From Pontimonas sp. (GTDB taxonomy: Bacteria; Actinomycetota; Actinomycetes; Actinomycetales; Microbacteriaceae), in NCBI GenBank assembly GCA_023263045.1, contig JALQXU010000035.1, positions 1 to 8,975 on the forward strand: a stretch of 8,975 nucleotides of DNA, written 5' to 3'. The first letter of the stretch is position 1; each line of letters opens with the position of its first letter. The position numbers were made by a program, and so were the translations under genes. The notes beneath the pieces are model-generated. The model did no database searches, was not told the DNA's origin, and saw only the letters and a list, made by a program, of their open reading frames with translations. Positions 1 through 6,477 of the stretch are shown piece after piece.

Positions 1-374
1 CCGATCTAGGTGCTCCCACGGTCACCATCCCAGATGGTGAAGTTCCCACAGAGTTTGCCGTTACCACCGTGGTGGAGGGTGATGGCGTCGAGGTGGCAGG
101 CGGCGATGTGGTGGTCGTCCACTATCACGGGGTGAACTGGAATACGGGTGAGGTTTTTGACTCCAGTTGGGAGCGCGGTGAACCCGCTAGCTTCCCCACA
201 GGGGGAGTAATCCCAGGCTTCCGAGACGGTCTCATCGGTCAGAGCGTGGGCTCACGGGTAATAATCGTGATTCCCGCGGAACTGGGCTATGGGCCTTCTG
301 GGGGAACTTCTGATGGCTCGATTGGCCCCACAGACACGATCGTGTTTGTCGTCGATATCCTCGGGGTTCAATAG
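1..374 (+). CDS. FKBP-type peptidyl-prolyl cis-trans isomerase, C-terminal part (5' truncated by window edge)
   Basis: The reading frame is open from the left edge (first full codon at base 3), so the true start lies outside the window; the GTG at 69 is internal. The visible part starts with a linker of the PTVTIPDGEVPTEF type and continues into a complete FKBP fold. Motifs include VHYHGVNW, FDSSWERGEPASFP, GVIPGFRDGLIGQSVGSR, the IPAELGYG signature, and a final IVFVVDILGV strand. FKBPs catalyse cis-trans isomerisation at prolyl bonds and assist folding. In related actinobacteria this domain is often the second half of an exported lipoprotein, but the signal peptide would lie outside the window, so location is inferred. 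The stop codon overlaps the end of the convergent gene by 7 bases. Family assignment is secure; full length is unknown. Confidence 0.93.
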   Translation, partial: DLGAPTVTIPDGEVPTEFAVTTVVEGDGVEVAGGDVVVVHYHGVNWNTGEVFDSSWERGEPASFPTGGVIPGFRDGLIGQSVGSRVIIVIPAELGYGPSGGTSDGSIGPTDTIVFVVDILGVQ

Positions 375-1342
375 CGCGAAGACTCGAGCCGGTCGATGCG
401 CTCGCGCGCACGGCGGCGACTCGTTGATTCTGTTCCTAAGGTTCGACCGATTACGACCAGCATCACACGGGTGAGCATCGACGCTGGCCACCAGGGCTTC
501 TTCAACCCGAGCATCTGCCGATACTCAGCGTCGATGGTCGAGACGGCGCCTGCCACCAGAATGGAATAAGGCCACCTCACGAGGCGGGGCAGGGGTGGTT
601 TCGTCAAAAACTTCAGGGCCTCTTGGACTCGGTCGTCTGCGCGAAGAACGGGACGGAAGTTCTCGAGTGCTTCTTCGAGCTCGGCTACTGAGGTCGGAGG
701 ATTCGACATTCCCATGAGCCTCCCGGCTTGCGCCCATTCACGAACGTAGCGGTCCTCACCAGTCTCACCCGCGCGGTCTGCGGGGATTTCGTCACCCCAC
801 TCGCGGTGGGCTCGGAGGAAAGCATCGGTGAAGACGATGTGGACCCAGGCGACGAGGTCCTCGTCGTGGGCGGAATAGGTCCGTGTCTCGGCGGGTGGGT
901 TTCCTGGCGTGTACTCACCCTGGACGCGGTCGTGGAGTCTGGAGACTCGACTCGTTTCCCGACTGACGACGTCGGTCGCTCCAAAGGTTGTGGTGACAAC
1001 CCATCGAACCGTTCCCGAAAGACGCCCGATCGGATCACTCGCGTAGCGAGAGTGATCGTGCACGCCCGCCATGGCCCCTGGATGCAGGGTTTGCATGAGG
1101 AGAGCGCGAACCCCTGCGACGATGACCGGAATTCCGCCATTCACATGCCATACCGCGGAGCCCGGGCCAAAGTAACCCTGGTCTGAGCCTTCGCTCATGG
1201 CTTTCACCCAGTCGGGTTCGCCATCAGGGTCACCGGAGAGCATCGTCAGAATCTGCCCCCGTATCTTCCAACGCAGGCGTGAAAGCGGGTTCCTGGAAGA
1301 CACAACCTTTACCGTGGCAGATGGTCGCTGATAGTAGGTCAA
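368..1342 (-). CDS. MpaB/DUF2236-family (rubber-oxygenase-like) putative haem oxygenase
   Basis: This 324-residue protein (from TTG 1342) has the DUF2236 hallmarks: FGPGSAVWHVNGG (about 58-70), a conserved LLMQTLHPGAMAG block with His87, HDHSRYASDPIGRL (95-108) and YSAHDEDLVAWVHIVFTDAFL in the middle. The family includes fungal MpaB and bacterial latex-clearing proteins, which use a haem to cleave carbon-carbon double bonds. Most bacterial members have no known substrate, so the reaction here is unassigned. There is no signal peptide; the N-terminus is Arg/Lys-rich. The start is uncertain: TTG at 1342 abuts the operator and lacks a good ribosome site, while GTG at 1303 and ATG at 1243 are alternatives. 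The strongly family-like region begins near residue 40. The gene is divergent from the reductase-rhodanese gene with a 27-bp gap and ends tail to tail with the FKBP gene. Confidence 0.88.
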   Translation of the reverse strand: MTYYQRPSATVKVVSSRNPLSRLRWKIRGQILTMLSGDPDGEPDWVKAMSEGSDQGYFGPGSAVWHVNGGIPVIVAGVRALLMQTLHPGAMAGVHDHSRYASDPIGRLSGTVRWVVTTTFGATDVVSRETSRVSRLHDRVQGEYTPGNPPAETRTYSAHDEDLVAWVHIVFTDAFLRAHREWGDEIPADRAGETGEDRYVREWAQAGRLMGMSNPPTSVAELEEALENFRPVLRADDRVQEALKFLTKPPLPRLVRWPYSILVAGAVSTIDAEYRQMLGLKKPWWPASMLTRVMLVVIGRTLGTESTSRRRARERIDRLESSRY

Positions 1343-1358
1343 ATACCCTAGGGGGTAT
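1343..1358. promoter_or_regulatory. Probable CsoR/CstR-family operator
   Basis: The sequence ATACCCTAGGGGGTAT is an inverted repeat with 6-bp perfect arms (ATACCC / GGGTAT) around a 4-bp centre, with a five-G tract at 1351-1355. GC tracts flanked by AT-rich ends are typical of CsoR/RcnR/CstR-family operators. The repeat occupies most of the gap between the divergent genes, ends on the first base of the presumed -10 box of the reductase gene, and abuts the TTG start of the oxygenase gene. A CsoR-family repressor is the second gene of the downstream operon, so autoregulation is the natural reading. I found no second copy in the window. The assignment is by pattern; binding is not shown. Confidence 0.75.
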
Positions 1359-1363
1359 ATACT
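1358..1363 (+). promoter_or_regulatory. -10 box of the reductase-rhodanese/repressor operon (leaderless promoter)
   Basis: TATACT matches the TANNNT -10 consensus and ends six bases before the ATG at 1370, so transcription would begin at or next to the start codon. The only purine-rich stretch, GAGG at 1365-1368, is too close to the ATG to act as a ribosome site. No convincing -35 is seen. The operator ends on the first T of this box, so bound repressor should block RNA polymerase. Confidence 0.65.
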
Positions 1364-1369
1364 CGAGGT

Positions 1370-3034
1370 ATGACTTCAGCTTCTTCCCTCCCTCACACCA
1401 TCGTCATCATCGGAGGCGTCGCCGGTGGAATGTCCGCTGCGACCCGGTTGCGCAGAATCCACGAGAGCGCCGAAATCATTGTGATCGAGCGCGGTGGAGC
1501 CGTGTCGTTTGCCAACTGTGGGCTGCCCTATCACGTGGGGGGAGTGATTCCTCATCGTGGTTCTCTCGTTCTCCAGCAGCCCGAGCAATTGAAGAAGCGC
1601 TTCAACATTGACGTGCATCTGCGCACCGAAGCCACCGCAATCAATCGCGATGCGCGCACAGTGTCGGTAAAGAATCTAGAAACCGGCGAAACTCGAGACA
1701 TCTCGTATGACGCTCTCGTGCTGAGCCCGGGATCAACTCCGTTTAGACCCCCCATTCCTGGTGTCGAGGAGGCCCACGTTCTCTGGAATCTCGATGACAT
1801 GGACCGCCTCATTGAGGCGGCAGAGACCGCTCAGAGCGCCATTGTCGTGGGTGGTGGATTCATTGGTCTCGAGCTCGCCGAGAACCTGGTGCACCGGGGA
1901 ATCAAGACCACCTTGGTGGAAGCTCTGCCGCAACTCATGCCCACGTTGGACGTGGAGATGGCATGGCCCCTCGTAGAGCGCGCTCGCTTCCGAGGGCTGG
2001 GTGTTCGGCTCTCCGCACAAGTCCAGGCCATGACGAAAGACGGAGTCACCCTGGCTGATGGTTCCACTCTGGATGCCGATCTCGTCGTCGTAGCGGTGGG
2101 GGCGCGCCCGAATGTGGAGCTTGCGGTGGAGTCTGGTCTGACGATGGGAGAAGCCGGCGGAGTGGCCGTCGATGACCAGCAGAGGACCTCCGATCCGCAT
2201 ATCTGGGCAGTCGGGGATGTGGCCGAGAAGAAGCGCCCCCACGGTCACAGCTTGGTCCCTCTCGCTGGACTGGCGAATCGTCATGGTCGTCTCGCTGCGG
2301 ATTCCATCGTGGGTCGACCGGCGAAAGCCGTCGAGGCTTTTGGTACATCCATCGTGGGTTTCTTTGGTATGGCTGCGGCTTCCACGGGCTACACCGAGCG
2401 GGTTCTCGCCGCGCAGAGTCGCCCGATGCGCATCATCCACACCCACCCCATCAACCACGCCGGCTACTACCCGGACGCGGTTCAGATGGCGATGAAACTC
2501 ATCGTGGATCCAGAGACAGACGCAATTCTTGGCGCTCAGGCTGTCGGAGAAGAAGGGGTCGATAAGCGCATCGACGTGATCGCTACGGCGATGGCGGGTG
2601 GGTTGACCGCGACGGACCTGATGGATCTGGAGCTCTCCTATGCACCACAGTTCGCATCCGCGAAGGACCCCGTGAACATGCTGGGTTATGTCAACGAGAA
2701 TCGTGCCTCCGGTGAGCCCTCAGTGCAGTGGCATGAGGTCGAGAATCTTCTGAGCGCGGGCTGGAGACTCGTTGATGTCCGCACTGACGGGGAGTACGCG
2801 CGTGGCGCTATCCCCGGTTCTGATTTGATCACTCTGGATGAGCTCCGTGATCACGTCGAGTCGTTCCAGGGACAGAAGGTCATTGTCACCTGCCGCGTGG
2901 GCCAGCGCGGTCACACTGCCGCCAGCATCCTGATGCAACACGGTATCGAGGTGGCCAACTTGGATGGCGGTTATCTCACGTGGCAAATGGGGACTGCCGC
3001 CACCACCCAACCAGAGCTTGTGGGCGCAGCGTAG
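1370..3034 (+). CDS. CoA-disulfide / persulfide reductase with C-terminal rhodanese domain
   Basis: This 554-residue fusion has an FAD/NAD(P)-linked pyridine nucleotide disulfide reductase followed by a rhodanese. Visible elements are the FAD Rossmann motif IIGGVAGGMSAA (13-24), the single redox cysteine in SFANCGLPY (Cys50), the second nucleotide motif VVGGGFIGLELAE (159-171), the FAD motif AVGDVAE (280-286), HAGYYP with Tyr366/367, and YAPQFASAKDPVN (424-436). The rhodanese spans roughly 450-545, with active loop CRVGQR starting at Cys508. Characterised relatives (CoADR-Rhd, Npsr) use NAD(P)H to reduce CoA disulfide, CoA persulfide or polysulfide, with the rhodanese domain handling persulfide sulfur. 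It should be cytoplasmic. The next gene encodes a CsoR-family repressor 21 bp downstream, and an operator sits upstream, so persulfide or polysulfide detoxification is the likely role. The ATG at 1370 leaves a normal short lead-in to the Rossmann fold. Confidence 0.92.
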   Translation: MTSASSLPHTIVIIGGVAGGMSAATRLRRIHESAEIIVIERGGAVSFANCGLPYHVGGVIPHRGSLVLQQPEQLKKRFNIDVHLRTEATAINRDARTVSVKNLETGETRDISYDALVLSPGSTPFRPPIPGVEEAHVLWNLDDMDRLIEAAETAQSAIVVGGGFIGLELAENLVHRGIKTTLVEALPQLMPTLDVEMAWPLVERARFRGLGVRLSAQVQAMTKDGVTLADGSTLDADLVVVAVGARPNVELAVESGLTMGEAGGVAVDDQQRTSDPHIWAVGDVAEKKRPHGHSLVPLAGLANRHGRLAADSIVGRPAKAVEAFGTSIVGFFGMAAASTGYTERVLAAQSRPMRIIHTHPINHAGYYPDAVQMAMKLIVDPETDAILGAQAVGEEGVDKRIDVIATAMAGGLTATDLMDLELSYAPQFASAKDPVNMLGYVNENRASGEPSVQWHEVENLLSAGWRLVDVRTDGEYARGAIPGSDLITLDELRDHVESFQGQKVIVTCRVGQRGHTAASILMQHGIEVANLDGGYLTWQMGTAATTQPELVGAA

Positions 3035-3044
3035 GGAATCAAAG

Positions 3045-3050
3045 AAGGAG
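3045..3050 (+). promoter_or_regulatory. Ribosome binding site of the CsoR-family repressor
   Basis: AAGGAG lies five bases before the ATG at 3056, in the 21-bp gap after the reductase stop. It fixes the repressor start and supports translation of the second cistron from a shared mRNA. Confidence 0.8.
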
Positions 3051-3055
3051 AAATC

Positions 3056-3331
3056 ATGGCAGAGGACAGCACCACCGACATGAAGCCGGTCATCAACCGG
3101 CTCCGTCGCGCCCAGGGTCAACTTGGCGCCGTTATCTCAATGGTCGAGCAGGGAAAGGATTGCCGTTCGGTGGTCACCCAGCTCTCCGCAGTGTCGAGCG
3201 CGCTCGACAAGGCAGGTTTTGCCATCATCGCCACTGCGATGAAGGAGTGCATTGCCGAGGATGGCAAGCCAGCAAAAGATGGCGATGTCAGTGTTGAGGA
3301 CTTAGAGAAGCTGTTCCTGAGCCTGTCCTAG
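3056..3331 (+). CDS. CsoR-family (DUF156) repressor, CstR-like persulfide sensor
   Basis: This 91-residue all-helical regulator has the family's N-terminal pattern (INRLRRAQGQLGAV, 13-26), then DCRSVVTQLSAVSSAL with Cys36, and GFAIIATAMKEC with Cys65. Its numbering coincides with Mycobacterium tuberculosis CsoR, where Cu(I) is held by Cys36, His61 and Cys65. Here position 61 is Ala, so the copper site is incomplete, while the two-cysteine pair used by persulfide-sensing CstR proteins is kept. With the gene directly behind a persulfide reductase-rhodanese, I infer that Cys36 and Cys65 form a disulfide or polysulfide link under sulfur stress and release the operator at 1343-1358. It is not a formaldehyde (FrmR) or nickel (RcnR) type on context. 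Family assignment is firm; the inducer is inferred. Confidence 0.9.
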   Translation: MAEDSTTDMKPVINRLRRAQGQLGAVISMVEQGKDCRSVVTQLSAVSSALDKAGFAIIATAMKECIAEDGKPAKDGDVSVEDLEKLFLSLS

Positions 3332-3357
3332 CCACAGCCGGCCCTGGAGTGCGCTTG

Positions 3358-3363
3358 TAGGAT
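3358..3363 (+). promoter_or_regulatory. -10 box of dapB (leaderless promoter)
   Basis: TAGGAT fits TANNNT and ends six bases before the dapB ATG at 3370. The intervening TAACCCC-type sequence has no Shine-Dalgarno, so the transcript should begin at the start codon. dapB would thus have its own promoter despite being only 38 bp behind the repressor gene. No clear -35 is visible. Confidence 0.6.
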
Positions 3364-3369
3364 AACCCC

Positions 3370-4104
3370 ATGCCTACTCGAGTCGCCGTCGTCGGCGCCA
3401 CCGGTCGTTTGGGAAGCCAGGTCTGTCAGGTCGTCGACGCCATGCCCGAGATGGAGCTGGTCGCCAAGCTTGATTCCCACTCTGACCTCCACGACATGCT
3501 GGGGGCAGATATCGCGGTCGATGTCACACTGCCCGGCGTCTCTGGTCAGGTCGTCGACTTCGCCATCGCTCAAGGCATCAAAGTCCTCGTGGGTACGAGC
3601 GGCTGGTCAGCAGATCGGCTCTCCGTTTTGGCCAAGTCGATCGACGACAAACCCGGTTCCAGCGTCTTCGTTGTTCCTAATTTCTCCCTCGGTGCGACCC
3701 TTCAGATGATGGTGTCAGCGACCGTGGCGCAGCATTTTGAATCCATCGAAATCGTTGAGGCCCATCACGCCGGAAAAGCAGATTCGCCCAGTGGAACTGC
3801 TGTTCGTACCGCGGAGGAAATCGCCGCGGTACGGCGAGATCGCGGCGGAATCATTGCGCCACATTCCAACCAGAGCGCCAGGGGTGAGCAGGTGCAGGGA
3901 GTCCCCGTTCATTCGCTGCGGCTCAACGGTGTGCTCGCTCAGCAGGAAGTGAGATTCGGTGGGGTGGGTGAAACACTCACCATCACCCACGACACCCACA
4001 GTCGTGAGGCCTATCAAGCAGGGATTGTGATGGCGTTGCGTTTCATGGACTCACATACGGGGCTTGCTGTAGGACTCGAGCACGCCCTGGGCGCCTCTTC
4101 CTGA
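3370..4104 (+). CDS. dapB: 4-hydroxy-tetrahydrodipicolinate reductase
   Basis: DapB reduces hydroxy-tetrahydrodipicolinate with NAD(P)H in the diaminopimelate/lysine pathway, supplying peptidoglycan and lysine. The 244-residue length is usual for the family. The N-terminal Rossmann motif GATGRLG spans 9-15. The signature EAHHAGKADSPSGTA begins at Glu130, placing catalytic His132 and Lys136 four residues apart as expected. The SLRLNGVLAQQEVRFGG and ETLTITHDT blocks follow. It acts in the cytoplasm as a tetramer in known cases. A leaderless promoter seems to drive it, and its TGA shares the A with the ATG of the next gene. dapA, the preceding enzyme of the pathway, lies about 3.7 kb downstream on the same strand. 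Assignment is secure. Confidence 0.97.
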   Translation: MPTRVAVVGATGRLGSQVCQVVDAMPEMELVAKLDSHSDLHDMLGADIAVDVTLPGVSGQVVDFAIAQGIKVLVGTSGWSADRLSVLAKSIDDKPGSSVFVVPNFSLGATLQMMVSATVAQHFESIEIVEAHHAGKADSPSGTAVRTAEEIAAVRRDRGGIIAPHSNQSARGEQVQGVPVHSLRLNGVLAQQEVRFGGVGETLTITHDTHSREAYQAGIVMALRFMDSHTGLAVGLEHALGASS

Positions 4105-4547
4105 TGAATCGGCCGATGATTGCGGCGCTGTTTATGGCGCTCTTGTTAGCGATCTATCTCGCCTTTACCGCGAACTACGCGTGGATTTTGCTCCAAGACC
4201 CCTCCCCACTGGTCACTGCGATGGGCTACGCCCTTGCTGTGTTGCCGGTTCTTGGCGCGTGGGGATTGGGTGCTGAGCTCCTCTTTGCCAGGCGCTCCGC
4301 AGCGTTGACCCGCCAGCTCGAGAGCGAAGGACTGCTCCCGGGTGAAGAGTTACCCTCACTCACCAGTGGCCGCCCGGATCGCCACGCGGCTGAGGCTGCG
4401 TTTCCCTCGTTCAAACAGGACACCGAAGCCCATCCCGAGTCGTGGCGTTCCTGGTTGCGCTTGGGTCTCGCCTACGACGCGTGTGGCGACCGACGACGAG
4501 CCCGCTGGGCCGTGCGCCGCGCTATAGCCCTGTCCCGGGGCACCTAG
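4104..4547 (+). CDS. Two-helix membrane protein with C-terminal TPR-like segment, coupled to dapB
   Basis: This 147-residue protein has no assigned function. Two hydrophobic helices are visible (about 6-28 and 36-58), followed by a charged cytoplasmic region. A helix pair near 110-144 (ESWRSWLRLGLAYDACGDRR and on) looks like a single TPR repeat. Similar proteins sit behind dapB in Microbacteriaceae as I know them, so this is probably a conserved partner rather than a random ORF. The start ATG shares one base with the dapB stop (TGATG), which implies translational coupling. Its TAG stop lies in the CTAG shared with the convergent SDR gene. A role in assembling a complex at the membrane is a guess from the TPR alone. 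Confidence 0.8.
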   Translation: MNRPMIAALFMALLLAIYLAFTANYAWILLQDPSPLVTAMGYALAVLPVLGAWGLGAELLFARRSAALTRQLESEGLLPGEELPSLTSGRPDRHAAEAAFPSFKQDTEAHPESWRSWLRLGLAYDACGDRRRARWAVRRAIALSRGT

Positions 4548-5473
4548 TTCTTCGCGAGCATACGCACGATTGCCTCGTCTAGCGTGGCGTCGTCGAAGCT
4601 AAACCCGGCAGAAAGTAAACGCTTTGGCGCAATTTTCTGAGACGTCAGCAACAACTCTCGTCCGGCCTCGCCCATGAGAAGCGAAATGGCAAACGTGGGG
4701 AGCCCTAGCCAGTGCGGTCGTCCCATGCGCCTGGCTAGCTCCTTGGTGAGATCGAGAGCGGTCGCGGGAGTGGGGGCGACCAGGTTGAACACGCCGTAGG
4801 TGGTTTCGTGATTAATGAGGAACGCCAACGCCCGAACTTCGTCGTGAAGGCTAATCCATGGCCACCACTGCGCGCCGGTTCCGATTGGGCCACCGACACC
4901 AAGCGCGGTTTGGAGCCTCAGGGGCGCCATTGCCCCTCCCTTACCCACCACGAGACCTGTTCGTGCGTAACAGATCCGGGTCTTCTTGCTCTGAGCGGGC
5001 TTAGCAGCCGCCTCCCACTGCTCCACTACCTCGGCTAGAAAGCCTTCACCCTTAGTGGTTCGCTCAGTGATGTCCTCGTCACCTCGGTCCCCATACACGC
5101 CCACAGCACTGGCCTGCACAAGGAGACTTGGAGGCGTCGTCGCGCGGCCTATGGCCCCAGCGAGGGTCGATGTGGCAGCCACCCTCGACTCCAGGATGGT
5201 CTTCTTATAACCCGGCGTCCACGGAATCCGTCCAATGGAAGCCCCCGATAGGTTCACCACCACATCGATGTGGTCCAGGATTCCCGATTCGATCTCTCCG
5301 GTTGCCGGGTTCCACGAGTGCTCGGTCGCATCAGTGGGGGTTCGTCGGACGAGAGTGTGGACCGCGTGACCCTGCTCGCGCAGGAGAGCCTGCAGCGGAG
5401 TTCCGATCATGCCGCTGGCACCCGAAATCAGGACTCGAAGGCGCGTAGCGTCTTCGCGGTAACCCTTGAGCAT
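4544..5473 (-). CDS. TIGR01777-family SDR/epimerase-like oxidoreductase (YfcH-like) with DUF1731 C-terminus
   Basis: This 309-residue protein has an extended-SDR Rossmann motif GASGMIG (18-24), VVNLSGASIGRIPWT (about 71-85), the family block ASAVGVYGDRGDEDITE, and a C-terminal DUF1731 segment (FAISLLMGEAGRELLLTSQK, then LLSAGFSF). The family is widespread; E. coli YfcH and SDR39U1 are members, and some are annotated as cell-division inhibitors on thin grounds. No substrate is known. NAD(P) binding is likely from the glycine motif. The ATG shares its final-strand base with the upstream osmC stop (TGATG), so it is the last cistron of a unit with osmC. It ends in a CTAG shared with the convergent gene. 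Family is certain, function unknown. Confidence 0.9.
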   Translation of the reverse strand: MLKGYREDATRLRVLISGASGMIGTPLQALLREQGHAVHTLVRRTPTDATEHSWNPATGEIESGILDHIDVVVNLSGASIGRIPWTPGYKKTILESRVAATSTLAGAIGRATTPPSLLVQASAVGVYGDRGDEDITERTTKGEGFLAEVVEQWEAAAKPAQSKKTRICYARTGLVVGKGGAMAPLRLQTALGVGGPIGTGAQWWPWISLHDEVRALAFLINHETTYGVFNLVAPTPATALDLTKELARRMGRPHWLGLPTFAISLLMGEAGRELLLTSQKIAPKRLLSAGFSFDDATLDEAIVRMLAKN

Positions 5474-5898
5474 CAGCGCAGAGTGGCCTCAAGGGTGATG
5501 GGAACACCGGCAAGCGCTTGCGAGATGGGACAGTTCGCTTTGGCGTCTTCTGCGAAACCCTGGAATGTCGCATCGTCCATTCCGGGAATGCTGGCGGTGA
5601 CCAGCAGGTGTGAGCCGGTCACTCCTTCGCCGGGGACGAATGTCACGGCAGCGGTCACATCCAACGACTCCGGGGGGGACCCTGCACCGCTGAGTGCATG
5701 GGAGAGGGCCATGGAGTAGCACGCGGAGTGTGCTGCACCGAGAAGCTCTTCGGGGTTGGTAACTCCTGTTTGTCCTTCGCTTCGTGCTGCCCAGGTGACG
5801 TCAAAGTTTGCGGCGCCTGAGGAGACCAAGCTGGTGGAGCCGGAGCCCTCAATCAGCGATCCTGCCCACTGTGTCCGTGCTTCGCTTGTGACTGCCAT
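5473..5898 (-). CDS. OsmC-family organic hydroperoxide reductase
   Basis: OsmC/Ohr proteins reduce organic and fatty-acid hydroperoxides with two cysteines. This 141-residue protein has both: Cys60 in NPEELLGAAHSACYSMALS and Cys123 in AKANCPISQAL. Spacing and the NPEELLGAAH context fit the OsmC rather than the Ohr subgroup. It is cytoplasmic with no signal peptide, and known members are homodimers with active sites at the interface. The gene ends inside the start of the SDR gene and follows DUF4395 by 84 bp, so it may share a transcript with the thioredoxin/DUF4395 pair. I found no clean -10 in that gap. Family certain; whether hydroperoxide or another thiol-reactive species is the true substrate is open. 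Confidence 0.93.
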   Translation of the reverse strand: MAVTSEARTQWAGSLIEGSGSTSLVSSGAANFDVTWAARSEGQTGVTNPEELLGAAHSACYSMALSHALSGAGSPPESLDVTAAVTFVPGEGVTGSHLLVTASIPGMDDATFQGFAEDAKANCPISQALAGVPITLEATLR

Positions 5899-5906
5899 GA
5901 TGTCTG

Positions 5907-5911
5907 TCCTT
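5907..5911 (-). promoter_or_regulatory. Ribosome binding site of osmC-like gene
   Basis: On the minus strand AAGGA (within GGAAGGACA) lies eight bases before the ATG at 5898. It supports that start and shows that this gene is translated from a leadered mRNA. Confidence 0.75.
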
Positions 5912-5982
5912 CCAGGGGATGTGACCTAATCGAACCACTATCTGGCGATCTTCGCGACACCTTTCAGGGCTTTCTGAGAAAC

Positions 5983-6477
5983 CTAGGACCCTCGAATGAT
6001 GCGTGCTCGCACCAGCAGGGCATACATTTCACAACCCAGGCACAAACCGAAGACAGAATTCAAGAAAGCCGCAATGAACGCCACCGCGGTCGCAGCCACC
6101 AGTCCGTAGGGGACGCCCGCGAGGTGGAGAACCACACCGGTGATGGAGACCACAAAACCGACCAACTGCGCGAAGGTGGGGGGTTCTGGTTCTTCCCGAT
6201 AGGCGGGAGGACCAAGCCTGGGCAGTATGAGTGCCTTGAACAATGCACCATAGGGGTGGCGCTGAACGCCGGCGAATGCTCCCCAAGCGAAGAGGGCTGT
6301 GATGAGGGTGAGCAGGATGAAGGCAGGGTTCAGGCTACGCTCGGCAACGCCCTGAGGGATGGTGGGCTCCGTTAGCCCCAGAGCGAGGGTAACGAGGAGC
6401 GCTATCGCGGTGATTCCTGCACCGAAACGTGGACTCCTCGGATCGATGCCCGCTGATGGATTAGATGAGGTATTCAT
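5983..6477 (-). CDS. DUF4395 membrane protein with C-terminal CxxC
   Basis: From the ATG at 6477 this is a 164-residue integral membrane protein. The frame can be read further upstream to 6609, but that part lacks family similarity and overlaps the thioredoxin gene; AAAGG at 6487-6491 supports 6477. It starts with the DUF4395 hallmark IDPRSPRFGAGIT (11-23), has about four membrane helices (20-35, 50-70, 104-122, 124-143) and ends with GLCLGCEMY, where Cys146 and Cys149 form a CxxC at the membrane border. DUF4395 has no established function. The upstream thioredoxin-like gene overlaps it by 17 bases. A redox partnership between the two CxxC pairs is inference from this arrangement. Arg-rich ends suggest both termini are cytoplasmic. 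Confidence 0.88.
   Translation of the reverse strand: MNTSSNPSAGIDPRSPRFGAGITAIALLVTLALGLTEPTIPQGVAERSLNPAFILLTLITALFAWGAFAGVQRHPYGALFKALILPRLGPPAYREEPEPPTFAQLVGFVVSITGVVLHLAGVPYGLVAATAVAFIAAFLNSVFGLCLGCEMYALLVRARIIRGS

Noticed and set aside
1033..1057. Inverted repeat GATCACTC ... GAGTGATC (8-bp arms, 9-base loop)
   Set aside because: It lies inside the oxygenase gene where it encodes the conserved HSRYASDP motif; no T-tract follows. Best explained by codon constraint and chance.
1733..2458. Minus-strand open frame of 241 codons
   Set aside because: It is antisense to the reductase-rhodanese gene; composition reflects high-GC codon bias on the opposite strand, with no recognisable motif.
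3332..3369. Possible terminator after the CsoR-family gene
   Set aside because: No stable GC stem followed by T residues; the stretch is better explained as the dapB promoter.
3361..3372. Second repressor operator near dapB (GATAACCCCATG)
   Set aside because: It has only one half-site-like element and no matching GGGTAT arm.
5899..5982. Gap between DUF4395 and osmC searched for a terminator or promoter
   Set aside because: Only the short near-palindrome TTTCTGAGAAA is present, which cannot form a proper hairpin. No clean TANNNT at a useful distance from osmC.
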